From the NCBI RefSeq assembly GCF_001506075.1, contig NZ_KQ947476.1, forward strand, positions 115,934 to 179,933: a stretch of 64,000 bases of DNA, given 5' to 3'. The notes below the pieces were generated by a model. It saw only the letters and a program-made list of their open reading frames with translations, was not told where the DNA came from and ran no database searches. Positions 1 through 9,518 of this stretch are shown here, piece after piece (positions within the stretch are counted from its first letter, which is position 1; each line of letters starts with the position of its first letter). Made by a program: the position numbers and the translations under genes. Source of the stretch: Vibrio sp. MEBiC08052. GTDB taxonomy: Bacteria; Pseudomonadota; Gammaproteobacteria; Enterobacterales; Vibrionaceae.

Positions 1-101
1 TCAGTTGTCCCTCTAGGTACGGATTAAGGTGGCTTTCATGACCACGCAACCAAAATTTACTGGTAGTAAAGTATATAACAAAAGGAAATATTTGCTTAGA
101 G

Positions 102-177
102 TGGTGCTGATACCCAGATTTGAACTGGGGACCTCACCCTTACCAAGGGTGCGCTCTACCGACTGAGCTATATCAGC
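102..177 (-). tRNA. tRNA-Thr (GGT)
   Basis: Reverse complement folds as a 76-nt cloverleaf with acceptor stem GCTGATA/TATCAGC, encoded CCA end at 102-104, anticodon loop giving GGT, and a standard GTTCAAATC T-arm. It is the last tRNA of a four-gene leftward cluster. In related gammaproteobacteria such a cluster lies just before a tuf gene, which would be off the left edge here. Confidence 0.95.
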
Positions 178-189
178 ACTCGGAAAGAT

Positions 190-264
<75 letters not shown>

Positions 265-302
265 ACACGTATTTAACCCTAAGAGCTATTTCCTTAAGAA
301 TA

Positions 303-387
<85 letters not shown>

Positions 388-426
388 AAATTTCAAATCT
401 TCTCTCTTTATATAGTAGAGAAAAGA

Positions 427-502
<76 letters not shown>

Positions 503-710
503 GCATAAGTGGGGCGAATTCTATTGAATGATTTCTTTGCTTGCAAGTGTTTAAAGAAAAAAAAATACAATTTTATCTCGTTTTTATCTATTTGTTGTTT
601 TTTCAAGCAGTTTTCGTAGGAACTAACGAAATATATCGCCATTCTTTGTTGCTTTATCTTCTTCTTGAGGTATGTTGCTCTTTTATCCGATTTCTACCGT
701 TGGAAAGATT

Positions 711-1634
711 ATGGATCCTTATCTCTCATTCGACAGACGCCAGTGGTCGGATCTTCGTAATTCCGTTCCCATGACTTTGTCAGAAGATGATTTAGTTGAG
801 CTACAAGGCATCAATGAATCATTAAGTATGAAAGAAGCTGTTGAAATCTACTTGCCATTAGCGCGATTACTGAACCTCTATGTTGCAGCCAGACAAAGCC
901 GCAATACCATTTTAAACCAATTTTTAGGCCATACCGACATTGCACCACCGTTTATTATTGGTATCTCAGGCAGTGTTGCTGTCGGAAAAAGTACAACAGC
1001 AAGACTGCTCAAAGCACTATTGTCTCGCTGGCACAACCATCCCAAAGTTGAACTCATTACTACCGATGGATTCCTTTATCCCAATGAAGTGCTGTTAGAA
1101 AAAGGCATTATGCAGAAAAAAGGATTCCCGGAGTCGTACGATATCAAACGTCTGGTACAGTTTGTTTCTGATGTCAAAGCAGGAAAGAAAAACATCTCAG
1201 CTCCCGTTTATTCTCATCTGACTTATGACATCACCGGCGAAGTTAAAACAGTTGATGCACCCGATATTTTGCTGATTGAAGGTCTCAATGTTCTACAAAG
1301 CGGGATGGATTATCCCCATGCCCCACACCGCGTTTTTATTTCAGACTTTCTGGATTTTTCCATCTATGTCGATGCTGAATCATCTCTCATTGAAAAATGG
1401 TATATCGAACGCTTTATGAAGTTCCGCAATGGAGCCTTTAAAAGACCGGGCTCCTATTTTAGTCACTACACTAAACTGAGTGAATCGGAAGCCAGCTCTA
1501 TCGCGAGAAATATCTGGCAAGCGATCAATGGGAAAAACTTGCAGGAAAATATTTTACCAACGCGGGAAAGAGCGCAACTGATACTCCGTAAGGGCATCAA
1601 CCACACCGTTGAAGAAATTCTGCTGCGACAGTAA
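711..1634 (+). CDS. coaA: Pantothenate kinase, type I
   Basis: Phosphorylates pantothenate in the first and rate-controlling step of coenzyme A synthesis; cytosolic. The 307 aa product has the bacterial type I PanK layout. An N-terminal segment (YLSFDRRQW, then SVPMTLSEDD) is followed by a Walker A loop GSVAVGKST at about residues 87-95 and the P-loop kinase core. The ATG at 711 was chosen because residues from it align with the start of E. coli CoaA; the frame stays open upstream to 672 but that extension looks unlike the family. The gene is divergent from the tRNA cluster, the usual vibrio arrangement. No nearby terminator is visible before convergent birA. Confidence 0.95.
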   Translation: MDPYLSFDRRQWSDLRNSVPMTLSEDDLVELQGINESLSMKEAVEIYLPLARLLNLYVAARQSRNTILNQFLGHTDIAPPFIIGISGSVAVGKSTTARLLKALLSRWHNHPKVELITTDGFLYPNEVLLEKGIMQKKGFPESYDIKRLVQFVSDVKAGKKNISAPVYSHLTYDITGEVKTVDAPDILLIEGLNVLQSGMDYPHAPHRVFISDFLDFSIYVDAESSLIEKWYIERFMKFRNGAFKRPGSYFSHYTKLSESEASSIARNIWQAINGKNLQENILPTRERAQLILRKGINHTVEEILLRQ

Positions 1635-1726
1635 TTCTGCTGCGAAACAGTGTTAAGTGGGGCTCACATGTTACCCAGAGCAAACATACGCCCCCATGAC
1701 TGAAATCATCTCAATCGCTACATAAT

Positions 1727-2707
1727 TCAGGACACTGCAGGATGCTCATTACCGCGCAGAGAAATCTCCCCGCCGACATAACTTTCAATGCCCCGTTCTG
1801 TTTCCAATAACACGGCACCATGGGCATCGATACCTCGTTCGATACCTGTAATTACACGCTCTCCCATTAATAGTTTAACGGGACGATCAATGAAGTTATC
1901 GACTTGATTCCATCTTTCGACAAAGTTCCCCATCCCCTCACGCTCGTAGGTTTCAAGCGTGCGAGTCCAAGACTGGATTAATGCAACTGCCAGCGCATTA
2001 CGATCAATATGATTTTTGCCGATCACCTGAGACAGACTACTCCAGGGCTGATCAATCTGTTGCGTCTGCGGTGCCATGGATAAATTCATGCCCATACCTA
2101 TGACGAGATGCGCAGCTTCACCGGCTTGCCCTGACACTTCAACCAAAATACCGGCTAGTTTCTTATCCTGATAGTACAAATCATTGGGCCATTTCAGTTT
2201 AATCTCATCAACACCGAGCGTTTTCAGTGCATCAACAACTGCGACGCCGACCACCAGACTCAGCCCCATAGCAGCCGCCATACCTGCATCCAGTCGCCAG
2301 TACATCGAGAAATACAGATTCGTCCCGAATGGAGAGACCCAGTGTCTCCCCCGTCGTCCCCGGCCTTTTTGCTGATATTCAGCAAGGCAAACCGTTCCTG
2401 AGGTTAATGCACCGACACGATCCAATAGATACTGGTTGGTCGAATCAATAATCGGATGTAAATGGACCGGTGTAGAAACGTGGCTCTGAATATAGTGTTG
2501 ATCCAATAACTGCATAGGCTGGGCTAGCTGATAGCCTTTTCCCTGCACGCGAAATACATCAACCCCCCAATCCTGAATCCCGCGGATATGTTTGCTGATG
2601 GCAGCTCTGGAGATTCCTAAAGTGGTCCCCAATGCTTCACCGGAATGAAAACCGCCATCGGCTAAGGTTGACAGGATCGTCAGCTTGGCATGATGTTCTT
2701 TCATCAT
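1727..2707 (-). CDS. birA: Biotin-[acetyl-CoA-carboxylase] ligase / biotin operon repressor
   Basis: Bifunctional protein that attaches biotin to AccB and, with biotinyl-AMP, represses biotin synthesis genes. About 326 aa: an N-terminal winged helix (residues about 1-60, with ISRAAISKHI as the recognition helix), the ligase domain with the biotinyl-AMP loop GRGRRGR at about 115-121, KWPNDLY, and a C-terminal SH3-like cap. The start overlaps the stop of murB as ATGATGA. An AAGGAG ribosome site 6 nt before the ATG at 2707 supports this start; a second ATG follows at once at 2704. Its substrate AccB is encoded in the same window at 29.4 kb. Confidence 0.95.
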   Translation of the reverse strand: MMKEHHAKLTILSTLADGGFHSGEALGTTLGISRAAISKHIRGIQDWGVDVFRVQGKGYQLAQPMQLLDQHYIQSHVSTPVHLHPIIDSTNQYLLDRVGALTSGTVCLAEYQQKGRGRRGRHWVSPFGTNLYFSMYWRLDAGMAAAMGLSLVVGVAVVDALKTLGVDEIKLKWPNDLYYQDKKLAGILVEVSGQAGEAAHLVIGMGMNLSMAPQTQQIDQPWSSLSQVIGKNHIDRNALAVALIQSWTRTLETYEREGMGNFVERWNQVDNFIDRPVKLLMGERVITGIERGIDAHGAVLLETERGIESYVGGEISLRGNEHPAVS

Positions 2708-3747
2708 TGTTGCTCCTTCAGCCACATATCCAAATAAACTTCGCTGCTGCGCCCGATAAATCGCACTTCATGCTCCAAAGTAACACCATACTTTTCGTAG
2801 ACGCTACGATATACATGCGCTGCAAGCTGAATCACATCCAAAGCTGTCGCGTGTTGACGGTTAATCAGGACTAACGCCTGCTGTGCGTGAATTGCAGCCC
2901 CACCGATTTGAAAACCTTTCAAACCACATTGATCAATTAGCCAGCCGGCTGCGACCTTCACACCTGATGAAGCTGGATAACTCACAACATCAGGATGATT
3001 CGCGGCCAGTGTCCGAAACTGCGCCTCCGTCAGCACCGGATTCTTAAAAAAGCTACCGGCATTACCAATCAATGACGGATCGGGAAGTTTACGGATGCGG
3101 ATATCACAGATGCAGTCAAATACTTCGGCGGGTGAGCAGTTGCTCGCTAACTGTTGCAATGGCCCATACTTCAGACGAGGCTGCCATGCTTTAGTAAGCT
3201 TTAAGCCGACCCCAACCACAACCGCCTGCTGGTAAAGCTGATGTTTGAAAATCGAATCACGGTAACCAAATAAACATTCGGCACGATTCAAACGAATGAC
3301 TTGAAACGTCTCTAGACAAAGATAATCAACATAGTCACACACATCCTGAAATTCGATGCCATAAGCACCGATATTCTGAATTGGCGCACTCCCGGCACAT
3401 CCGGGAATCATGGCTAAATTTTCAAGTCCGGGAATTTGCTGCGACACACACCATTCCACCAATTCAGGCCAGCCTTCACCGCCCTGAACATGCAGAAAAT
3501 AGTGGCTTTCATCTTCCCTTACATCAATGCCCCGTAGCTGATTGAGAATCACAACACCTTCATAGAACTCAGTAAACAACACATTACTGCCTTTACCGAG
3601 CACCATTTTCGGTAGCGATTGCCATTGTGGATCACGATAAACATCCATTAATTCTGCAACCGTATTGACCGTCACTAACACCTGACAAGACTGCTCGATA
3701 CCAAACGTATGATAAGCACTGAGATTTTCGTTGAGATATATTTGCAT
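2704..3747 (-). CDS. murB: UDP-N-acetylenolpyruvoylglucosamine reductase
   Basis: FAD enzyme that reduces UDP-GlcNAc-enolpyruvate to UDP-MurNAc in peptidoglycan precursor synthesis; cytosolic. The 347 aa protein is the long E. coli type. It shows the FAD-binding GKGSNVLF at 51-58, IPGCAGSAPIQNIGAYG at 114-130, YRDSIF with the active-site Arg at about 163, and GNAGSFFKNP with the proton-donor Ser at 232. It forms a two-gene leftward operon with birA (overlapping stop/start), the usual gammaproteobacterial pairing. Confidence 0.95.
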   Translation of the reverse strand: MQIYLNENLSAYHTFGIEQSCQVLVTVNTVAELMDVYRDPQWQSLPKMVLGKGSNVLFTEFYEGVVILNQLRGIDVREDESHYFLHVQGGEGWPELVEWCVSQQIPGLENLAMIPGCAGSAPIQNIGAYGIEFQDVCDYVDYLCLETFQVIRLNRAECLFGYRDSIFKHQLYQQAVVVGVGLKLTKAWQPRLKYGPLQQLASNCSPAEVFDCICDIRIRKLPDPSLIGNAGSFFKNPVLTEAQFRTLAANHPDVVSYPASSGVKVAAGWLIDQCGLKGFQIGGAAIHAQQALVLINRQHATALDVIQLAAHVYRSVYEKYGVTLEHEVRFIGRSSEVYLDMWLKEQQ

Positions 3748-3811
3748 GGTTTTCTTTAAATCACATAGACTACGGCTATTCTATATCAGATGAAGACCAT
3801 TCAGACATTCT

Positions 3812-4252
3812 ATGGATCATTTATCTTTCGAAATGTTAGATCCACTCAAATTTCCTTTGGTGCAACGCTTTTATAAACAGCACTACCCGACAGCAAAACC
3901 AAAACGTAATGAACACATTTATACTGCGCGCCTTGCCAATCAACTATGTGCCGTAGTGCGCTTTCGTCCCATTGGTACTTCACATCTGCTTTTAACGGGC
4001 ATGGCAGTGGCTACAGAATTGCGCGCTCAAGGCATCGGTCATCAGCTATTGAACTATTGTGACGCACATGTGCTCAATCAGCATGTCTTCTGTTTTGCTT
4101 ATCGCCATTTAGAAAATTTTTATCATCAACACCATTTTAAAGTTCAATCACCACAGGCGCTGCCGATAGAAATCAATCATCTCTATCAACGTTATCGCCA
4201 CCAAGGCAGAGATATACTTCCGATGCGATATTTCCCGTCGCGTCAGAAGTAA
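3812..4252 (+). CDS. GNAT-family N-acetyltransferase
   Basis: A 146 aa single-domain GNAT protein. Motif A is recognisable as AVATELRAQGIGHQLLNY (about residues 66-83), in which R/QxxGIG is the acetyl-CoA pyrophosphate loop. Motif B covers the following helix and FCFAYRHLENFYHQHHF. The substrate cannot be told from sequence. It is divergent from murB with about 65 nt between them and precedes pssA with a 147-nt gap, so it may have its own promoter. No known named gene is recognised. Confidence 0.75.
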   Translation: MDHLSFEMLDPLKFPLVQRFYKQHYPTAKPKRNEHIYTARLANQLCAVVRFRPIGTSHLLLTGMAVATELRAQGIGHQLLNYCDAHVLNQHVFCFAYRHLENFYHQHHFKVQSPQALPIEINHLYQRYRHQGRDILPMRYFPSRQK

Positions 4253-4399
4253 AACCCCGTCATTTTCTGTTCATTTTTTGCGGACAAGCGGAAATGATCA
4301 GTCTGAAGTGACTTAGATATAGCCATTCATTCATCGAATTTGATAGTATCAGGGCTTTGCTATATCGCATCCACTTGAATTGAAGGTACCGCATCCACG

Positions 4400-5740
4400 A
4401 TGATTGCTCGTAGAAATCTATTCGAACAGCTACCCACTATTGCGCTAGAGCCGAAAGATTTTCAAGTCCTGTACTCTGCAGAACAATTTCGGCATCACTT
4501 GATTCAGGCGATTCGACAAGCCAATCACAGAATTTATATTGTTGCACTCTACCTTGAAGCTGATGATGCCGGTCAGGAAATTTTTTCTGAGCTTTATGCA
4601 GCCAAACAAAGAAACCCTCAGCTCGATATTGTGGTCTGTGTTGACTGGCACCGTGCTCAACGAGGCCTGATCGGTGCGAAGCAGTCTCAGGGAAATGCTG
4701 TGATGTATGAATCATTTGCCCAAGACAGTGAACATCCCATCGCGGTTTATGGTATCCCGGTCCGAGGGCGGGAAGTGTTCGGTGTATTACATCTCAAAGG
4801 CTTCATTGTCGATGATGAAGTTATCTATAGTGGCGCAAGTCTGAACAACATTTATCTGCATTATCAGAATCGTTACCGCTTTGACCGCTACCACTCATTT
4901 CACAACCGACATCTTGCCGACTCGATGGTCAAATTTATCTGCGATCACTTATTGTCTCATCCAGCAGTCAATAATCTGGCCAATCCGTCACGTCCTGCAA
5001 CCAAAGATTTGAAAACGATGATTCGCCAGTTCAGGACCCAGTTGGCACAAGCAACCTATCAGGTACCTGATCAGCCTGTCACACCGGAACAGATCGGTCT
5101 GACCCCATTGGTTGGGCTTGGTAAGCGAAGTAATCGACTGAACCAATATATCAGTCACCTGATTGCCCAAGCGCAAGAAGAAATTATTATCTGCACGCCT
5201 TATTTTAATTTCCCGAATAATATTGCTAATCAGGTGAAAAAAGCACTCAGACGAGGGGTGAAAATTCACATTATCGTCGGCGATAAAACAGCCAATGATT
5301 TTTACATTCCACCAGAAGAAACCTTTAAAACAATTGGTGGGTTACCCTATTTATATGAATTGAATCTGCGCCGTTTTGCAAAATCAAACGAAGCCAGAAT
5401 TGCCAGTCGGCAATTATCGATTCATTTATGGAAACATGATGACAACAGTTTTCACTTGAAAGGGGTATGGGTCGATAAACGTTATATGCTTATCACCGGC
5501 AGTAATCTCAATCCCAGAGCGTGGAAACTTGATCTGGAAAACGGCATCCTGATTCAGGATCACCATGCCCACCTTCAGACCCAGTTTGAACACGAATTCG
5601 ACAATATTCTTCAGCACACGCAATTAGTCTGTACTTATAAGCAATTGGAAGATTTAGAAAACTATCCGGCTGAGGTTCAGCGCTTACTGAAACGGATTCG
5701 TCGGGTAAAAGCCGACCGGATTTTAAAACAGATTCTTTAG
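4400..5740 (+). CDS. pssA: CDP-diacylglycerol--serine O-phosphatidyltransferase (PLD family)
   Basis: Makes phosphatidylserine, the precursor of phosphatidylethanolamine, from CDP-diacylglycerol and serine at the membrane surface. The 446 aa protein has two phospholipase-D half-sites. The first is HLKGFIVDD with catalytic His at about 131; the second is HLKGVWVDK with His at about 352, followed by GSNLNPRAW. Length and layout match E. coli PssA (about 450 aa). It ends in a basic helix (LLKRIRRVKADR), as expected for a peripheral membrane enzyme. A strong bidirectional terminator follows, separating it from convergent fre. Confidence 0.93.
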   Translation: MIARRNLFEQLPTIALEPKDFQVLYSAEQFRHHLIQAIRQANHRIYIVALYLEADDAGQEIFSELYAAKQRNPQLDIVVCVDWHRAQRGLIGAKQSQGNAVMYESFAQDSEHPIAVYGIPVRGREVFGVLHLKGFIVDDEVIYSGASLNNIYLHYQNRYRFDRYHSFHNRHLADSMVKFICDHLLSHPAVNNLANPSRPATKDLKTMIRQFRTQLAQATYQVPDQPVTPEQIGLTPLVGLGKRSNRLNQYISHLIAQAQEEIIICTPYFNFPNNIANQVKKALRRGVKIHIIVGDKTANDFYIPPEETFKTIGGLPYLYELNLRRFAKSNEARIASRQLSIHLWKHDDNSFHLKGVWVDKRYMLITGSNLNPRAWKLDLENGILIQDHHAHLQTQFEHEFDNILQHTQLVCTYKQLEDLENYPAEVQRLLKRIRRVKADRILKQIL

Positions 5741-5770
5741 ATTGTTTCAAACGTCCGTTTAACCCATTAA

Positions 5771-5795
5771 AAAGCCTCCGTCCGGAGGCTTTTTC
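5771..5795. terminator. Bidirectional rho-independent terminator (pssA / fre)
   Basis: Perfect 10-bp stem AAAGCCTCCG / CGGAGGCTTT with a 2-nt loop (5771-5792), A-rich on the left and TTTT on the right. It sits between the convergent genes pssA and fre. Confidence 0.9.
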
Positions 5796-5817
5796 GTACA
5801 CATCATGACAGATCAAA

Positions 5818-6534
5818 TCAGATAAACGCAAATGCATCGCCATAGATACGTTCACTTCTCGCGTGCTTATTTTGAGTAAACTGTTCCCGAGCTGCACCCG
5901 CCATATCAAACCGGCCTGCGATATAGATATCAAATTCTTCCAACGATTCGAAATCAGTACTGACCGCTTGCAACACATTACCGACTTTCCCGTCCCAAAG
6001 CGGATCAGTAGATATTTCCACAACGGGTGTAAATGTGAGTCTGGCATGTTGAGAGGCTAAATCACGTAATTCGTCTAACGCATAGAGCTGGAGGACATCT
6101 TTTGCTCCCCAATACAGAAAAATATCACGCTGAATATTTTGGTTCAGGCAGTGATCCAGAATCGAACGTACATAACTGAATCCTGTCCCACCGGCAATCA
6201 ACAACAAAGGACGCGTCGTATCTTCTTTGAGCCAAGCATCCCCATGAGGTACATCGATAGTGATTTCACCATCATGCTGCAATGCTGCGTTCATCGCATC
6301 AACGACTTCACTGGCGTAGGCGTTATGTTCAGCGGCCCCAATATGTAATTCAAGTTCGCCACCTTTCCGGCATGGACTACTGGCAATCGAAAACGGACGT
6401 TTATCTCCCTCTGCCATCACCACCATCAGATACTGACCCGCATGGAAATCAACGGGTGACTCCGGTTGGAGAAGAATACGATAGGTATTGCTGGCTAAAG
6501 GCTGAACTGAGTTTACTTTACATGTTATGATCAT
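5818..6534 (-). CDS. fre: NAD(P)H-flavin reductase
   Basis: Reduces free flavins (FMN, riboflavin, FAD) with NAD(P)H; related to LuxG of luminous bacteria. The 238 aa protein belongs to the ferredoxin-NADP reductase fold. An N-terminal beta-barrel carries the flavin motif RPFSIASSP (about 46-54), followed by the nicotinamide domain with GGTGFSYVRSIL (about 115-126). It lies 15 nt downstream of a small ferredoxin gene, which itself overlaps ubiD, so ubiD-ferredoxin-fre looks like one leftward transcript. Confidence 0.93.
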   Translation of the reverse strand: MIITCKVNSVQPLASNTYRILLQPESPVDFHAGQYLMVVMAEGDKRPFSIASSPCRKGGELELHIGAAEHNAYASEVVDAMNAALQHDGEITIDVPHGDAWLKEDTTRPLLLIAGGTGFSYVRSILDHCLNQNIQRDIFLYWGAKDVLQLYALDELRDLASQHARLTFTPVVEISTDPLWDGKVGNVLQAVSTDFESLEEFDIYIAGRFDMAGAAREQFTQNKHARSERIYGDAFAFI

Positions 6535-6549
6535 TCTGATTCCTCTTCC

Positions 6550-6819
6550 TTACTCATCCCAAGTAAGGACTAAATGACTTTGAGCATAAGCCTGACAGGA
6601 AAATATCCATCCCTGCGACTGCTCTTCTTCCGTCAGCATCGGTTCGAGTTGATAGGAAACGACTCCCGAAAGTTTTTTACACAAACACATCCCACACGCA
6701 CCAACCCGGCAACGATGTGGGAAAGGGATTTGCTGACGAATTGCCGCATCCAACACGGTTTGGCCGCGTTCCACGGTAAATTCAATATTCTCGGGCAGCA
6801 ATCGTACCGTAAAGGTCAT
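6550..6819 (-). CDS. Plant-type 2Fe-2S ferredoxin
   Basis: A small electron carrier of 89 aa. The four cluster ligands are visible as Cys37, Cys42, Cys45 (RCRVGACGMC) and Cys75 (FSCQA), the C-x4-C-x2-C...C pattern of plant-type 2Fe-2S ferredoxins. Its ATG overlaps the TGA of ubiD by 4 nt (ATGA), implying translational coupling. Position between ubiD and the flavin reductase fre suggests it partners with Fre or with quinone/flavin chemistry; the actual partner is inference. No gene symbol is assigned. Confidence 0.88.
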   Translation of the reverse strand: MTFTVRLLPENIEFTVERGQTVLDAAIRQQIPFPHRCRVGACGMCLCKKLSGVVSYQLEPMLTEEEQSQGWIFSCQAYAQSHLVLTWDE

Positions 6820-8282
6820 AAGATTCCTAACTCATCCCAGATCGCATCGATCTTGCTGACAACTTCCGGATCTTTACGGATCTCTTTACCCCACTCTCTG
6901 GCTGTCTCGCCTTCCCACTTATTGGTTGCATCCAATCCCATTTTAGAGCCAAGCCCTGAAACCGGTGATGCAAAATCCAGAGAATCGATGGGCGTGCTTT
7001 CAACCATCGTTGTATCCCGGGCTGGATCCATCCGCGTGGTAATCGCCCAGATGACATCTTTCCAGTCTCGTGCATTGATATCATCATCACAGACAATCAC
7101 AAACTTGGTATACATAAATTGACGTAAGAAAGACCAAACCCCCATCATGACTCGCTTGGCATGACCGGGATACTGCTTTTTGATCGTAACGACAGCCATT
7201 CGATAAGAACAGCCTTCAGGGGGAAGATAAAAATCGACAATTTCCGGAAACTGCTTTTGTAGAATGGGCACAAAAACTTCGTTTAATGCTTCCCCGAGAA
7301 CGGCGGGTTCATCCGGTGGCCTTCCCGTATAAGTACTATGATAGATTGGCTGCTTTCTCATTGTCACATGGGTGACAGTAAAGACATGATGACGCTCAAC
7401 TTCATTAAAATAGCCGGTATGATCGCCATAAGGTCCTTCGTCTGCATACTCATTCGGATCAATATATCCTTCGAGTACAATTTCAGCGCTGGCCGGCACT
7501 TCCAGATCATTGCTAATGGATTGAACAACTTCGGTTTTACTGCCTCTCAACAGTCCGGCGAATGCATATTCGGAAAGCGTATCGGGCACAGGTGTCACTG
7601 CGCCCAGAATTGTTGCCGGATCAGCGCCGAAAGCGACAGAGACCGGAAATGGTTCCCCGGGATGCTCAACCTGCCAGTCTCGGAAATCCAGAGCTCCGCC
7701 ACGATGCTGAAACCACCGCATAATCACTTTATTCTTACTGAGTTTCTGTTGCCGGTAGATCCCCAAGTTTTGCCGTTTTTTCGTTGGTCCTTTGGTGATA
7801 GTCAGTCCCCAGGTCAACAGCGGAGCCACATCACCCGGCCAACAACGCATCACTGGAATTTTATCCAAATCAACATCATCGCCTTGCCAGATGATTTCCT
7901 GACAGGGCGCTTTTTTCAAACGCTTCACCGGCATATTCAAGACCTGTTTAAAAACCGGGAGCTTATCGAGCGCATCTTTAAAGCCTTTAGGCGGTTCAGG
8001 CTCTTTCAGGTAAGCAAGCAACTGACCGATTTCACGCAGCTCACTGACATCAACACGTCCCATCCCCATCGCGACGCGTTGCGGTGTACCAAACAGATTT
8101 GTCAGTACCGGTATGTCATAGCCAACTGGATTTTCAAATAAAAGTGCAGGCCCACCAGCTCTTAAAGTCCGATCACAGATCTCGGTCATTTCATATTGAG
8201 GGTCAATCGGATGCTGAATACGTTTCAATTGACCATGCTTTTCCAAATAGTCGATAAAATCGCGTAAATCCTTAAAAATCAT
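6816..8282 (-). CDS. ubiD: 4-hydroxy-3-polyprenylbenzoate decarboxylase
   Basis: Prenylated-FMN-dependent decarboxylase of ubiquinone biosynthesis. The 488 aa protein (E. coli UbiD is about 497 aa) aligns along its whole length. It begins FKDLRDFIDYLEKHGQLKRI and contains the conserved GPYGDHTGYF segment in the catalytic region and FVIVCDDDINARDWKDVIWA near the C-terminus. First gene of the leftward ubiD-ferredoxin-fre group. The 139-nt gap upstream (8283-8421) should contain its promoter. Confidence 0.94.
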   Translation of the reverse strand: MIFKDLRDFIDYLEKHGQLKRIQHPIDPQYEMTEICDRTLRAGGPALLFENPVGYDIPVLTNLFGTPQRVAMGMGRVDVSELREIGQLLAYLKEPEPPKGFKDALDKLPVFKQVLNMPVKRLKKAPCQEIIWQGDDVDLDKIPVMRCWPGDVAPLLTWGLTITKGPTKKRQNLGIYRQQKLSKNKVIMRWFQHRGGALDFRDWQVEHPGEPFPVSVAFGADPATILGAVTPVPDTLSEYAFAGLLRGSKTEVVQSISNDLEVPASAEIVLEGYIDPNEYADEGPYGDHTGYFNEVERHHVFTVTHVTMRKQPIYHSTYTGRPPDEPAVLGEALNEVFVPILQKQFPEIVDFYLPPEGCSYRMAVVTIKKQYPGHAKRVMMGVWSFLRQFMYTKFVIVCDDDINARDWKDVIWAITTRMDPARDTTMVESTPIDSLDFASPVSGLGSKMGLDATNKWEGETAREWGKEIRKDPEVVSKIDAIWDELGIL

Positions 8283-8421
8283 AAGACTTCTGCCTGAATG
8301 TTATATCGAAGGCAGTATAACAAAAACGAAACAACTCTGAATTTTCTTTTTTCTATTGTGTTAATGCTCTTCAGTGGTGTTGCCATAATACAGGTACGCT
8401 ATGCTATAAATAATGGCATGA

Positions 8422-9408
8422 CTATCTCAATACTTGGCTCAGTACACGAAGCTTCATTTGACGGTTTGCTTTGACTAATTCATCCAGCCAATTGCCATAT
8501 CCGGCATTGACTAAGACCTGTGCAACATAGGGGGCTTCTTCCTGACTCAACTCCTGAACCAAATACGTTTTGACCTGTTCAGGCATTGGATTAAGGCGAA
8601 TCAGAGCCTCAATTGCCTGTGATCTCAAACTCGGGTTCTTACTCGCCGCCATCACTTGCTGCACAGAAAAATCATCCTTCAAACCAGACAAGCGGGTCAA
8701 TTCCGCTTCAGAGTTATCATCTGATTTCATCAACCACAATAGCCGATACACATCTTGATTTTGACTGGTTCGTGCCAATGCAACCATGACGCGCGTTGAA
8801 GGCAACCAGCTACGAACGCTTGCATCAATCACCTGCTTTGCCAAATAGTTCAATCCCGGCTCCGATAAGCTCCCCAGTTCCTGAATTAACAAAGATTCCC
8901 GGGCATGACGCTGGCGTTTATTTTCGGACAACCATTGTTGTAAAGGCAGCTCATGCCGTTCAACTTTTAACACGAAGTCAAGGACACTTTTTTCCTGCTG
9001 CCAGGTTTTGACTAAACGGCTGGCAACCGAAGGGTAATCAAATGCTGGTGTGGAAAATTCGAATCCTTCACCCTGGTTAGTAAGATAATAAACAGGTGGA
9101 ATCAAACGCTGTTGTTCGACAAAGCGTTCTACTTGTACAGAAAAGATGGTTTTTTCTTGTTCGAGGGTCTGAAGTAACAAGAAACGAACAGCTTCTTGCT
9201 GAGGCAAGGCCAGCCGCTGCAAAGCAAAATTGAGCGAATCGATTTTATCATCAGCAATCAGCTGTTTGAACGCAGCCACTTGGTGCTGAATTGTAGGAGC
9301 TTGTAACAATTGATTACGGCTTTGTGCATCCAATGATTGCGCAGAAACCGAAAAGCAAATGAAACAGAAACAGAGCAGGAGTTGCGGTACCCACGTTCCT
9401 TGTGGCAT
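8422..9408 (-). CDS. Secreted helical-repeat protein of unknown function
   Basis: No named family is recognised. The 328 aa product opens with a signal peptide (hydrophobic stretch LLLCFCFICFSVSA, likely cleaved before Gln-Ser), so it is probably periplasmic. The rest is predicted helical and Leu/Ala/Gln-rich. Units such as 'LRSQAIEALIRL' and 'YVAQVLVNAGYGNWLDELV' in the last third look like HEAT-type repeats. It lies between ubiD and rho with its own spacing, where vibrios usually carry a conserved hypothetical gene. Function unknown; the HEAT assignment is tentative. Confidence 0.7.
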   Translation of the reverse strand: MPQGTWVPQLLLCFCFICFSVSAQSLDAQSRNQLLQAPTIQHQVAAFKQLIADDKIDSLNFALQRLALPQQEAVRFLLLQTLEQEKTIFSVQVERFVEQQRLIPPVYYLTNQGEGFEFSTPAFDYPSVASRLVKTWQQEKSVLDFVLKVERHELPLQQWLSENKRQRHARESLLIQELGSLSEPGLNYLAKQVIDASVRSWLPSTRVMVALARTSQNQDVYRLLWLMKSDDNSEAELTRLSGLKDDFSVQQVMAASKNPSLRSQAIEALIRLNPMPEQVKTYLVQELSQEEAPYVAQVLVNAGYGNWLDELVKANRQMKLRVLSQVLR

Positions 9409-9467
9409 GTGTTAACCTCCATGTAACATCTAATTTTCATTTTCGGTGCATATTTTGTGAAATGCAA

Positions 9468-9498
9468 GAAAAAGCGCCACCGTTTCCGGTGGCGCTTT
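9468..9498 (-). terminator. Rho-independent terminator of rho
   Basis: Perfect 12-bp stem AAAGCGCCACCG / CGGTGGCGCTTT with TTTC loop (9471-9498). Read leftward it is followed by a run of T. It lies 20 nt past the rho stop codon. Confidence 0.9.
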
Positions 9499-9518
9499 CA
9501 TTGTCAGAACAGTCTTTG

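Noticed and set aside
1..101. Short open frames downstream of tRNA-Thr (13..222 minus and neighbours)
   Set aside because: They run through tRNA genes and have no ribosome site. The segment is most simply the spacer or leader before a gene outside the window.
7338..8141. 267-codon open frame antisense to ubiD
   Set aside because: ubiD is certain on the other strand; the antisense frame has no family pattern and is an effect of codon bias.
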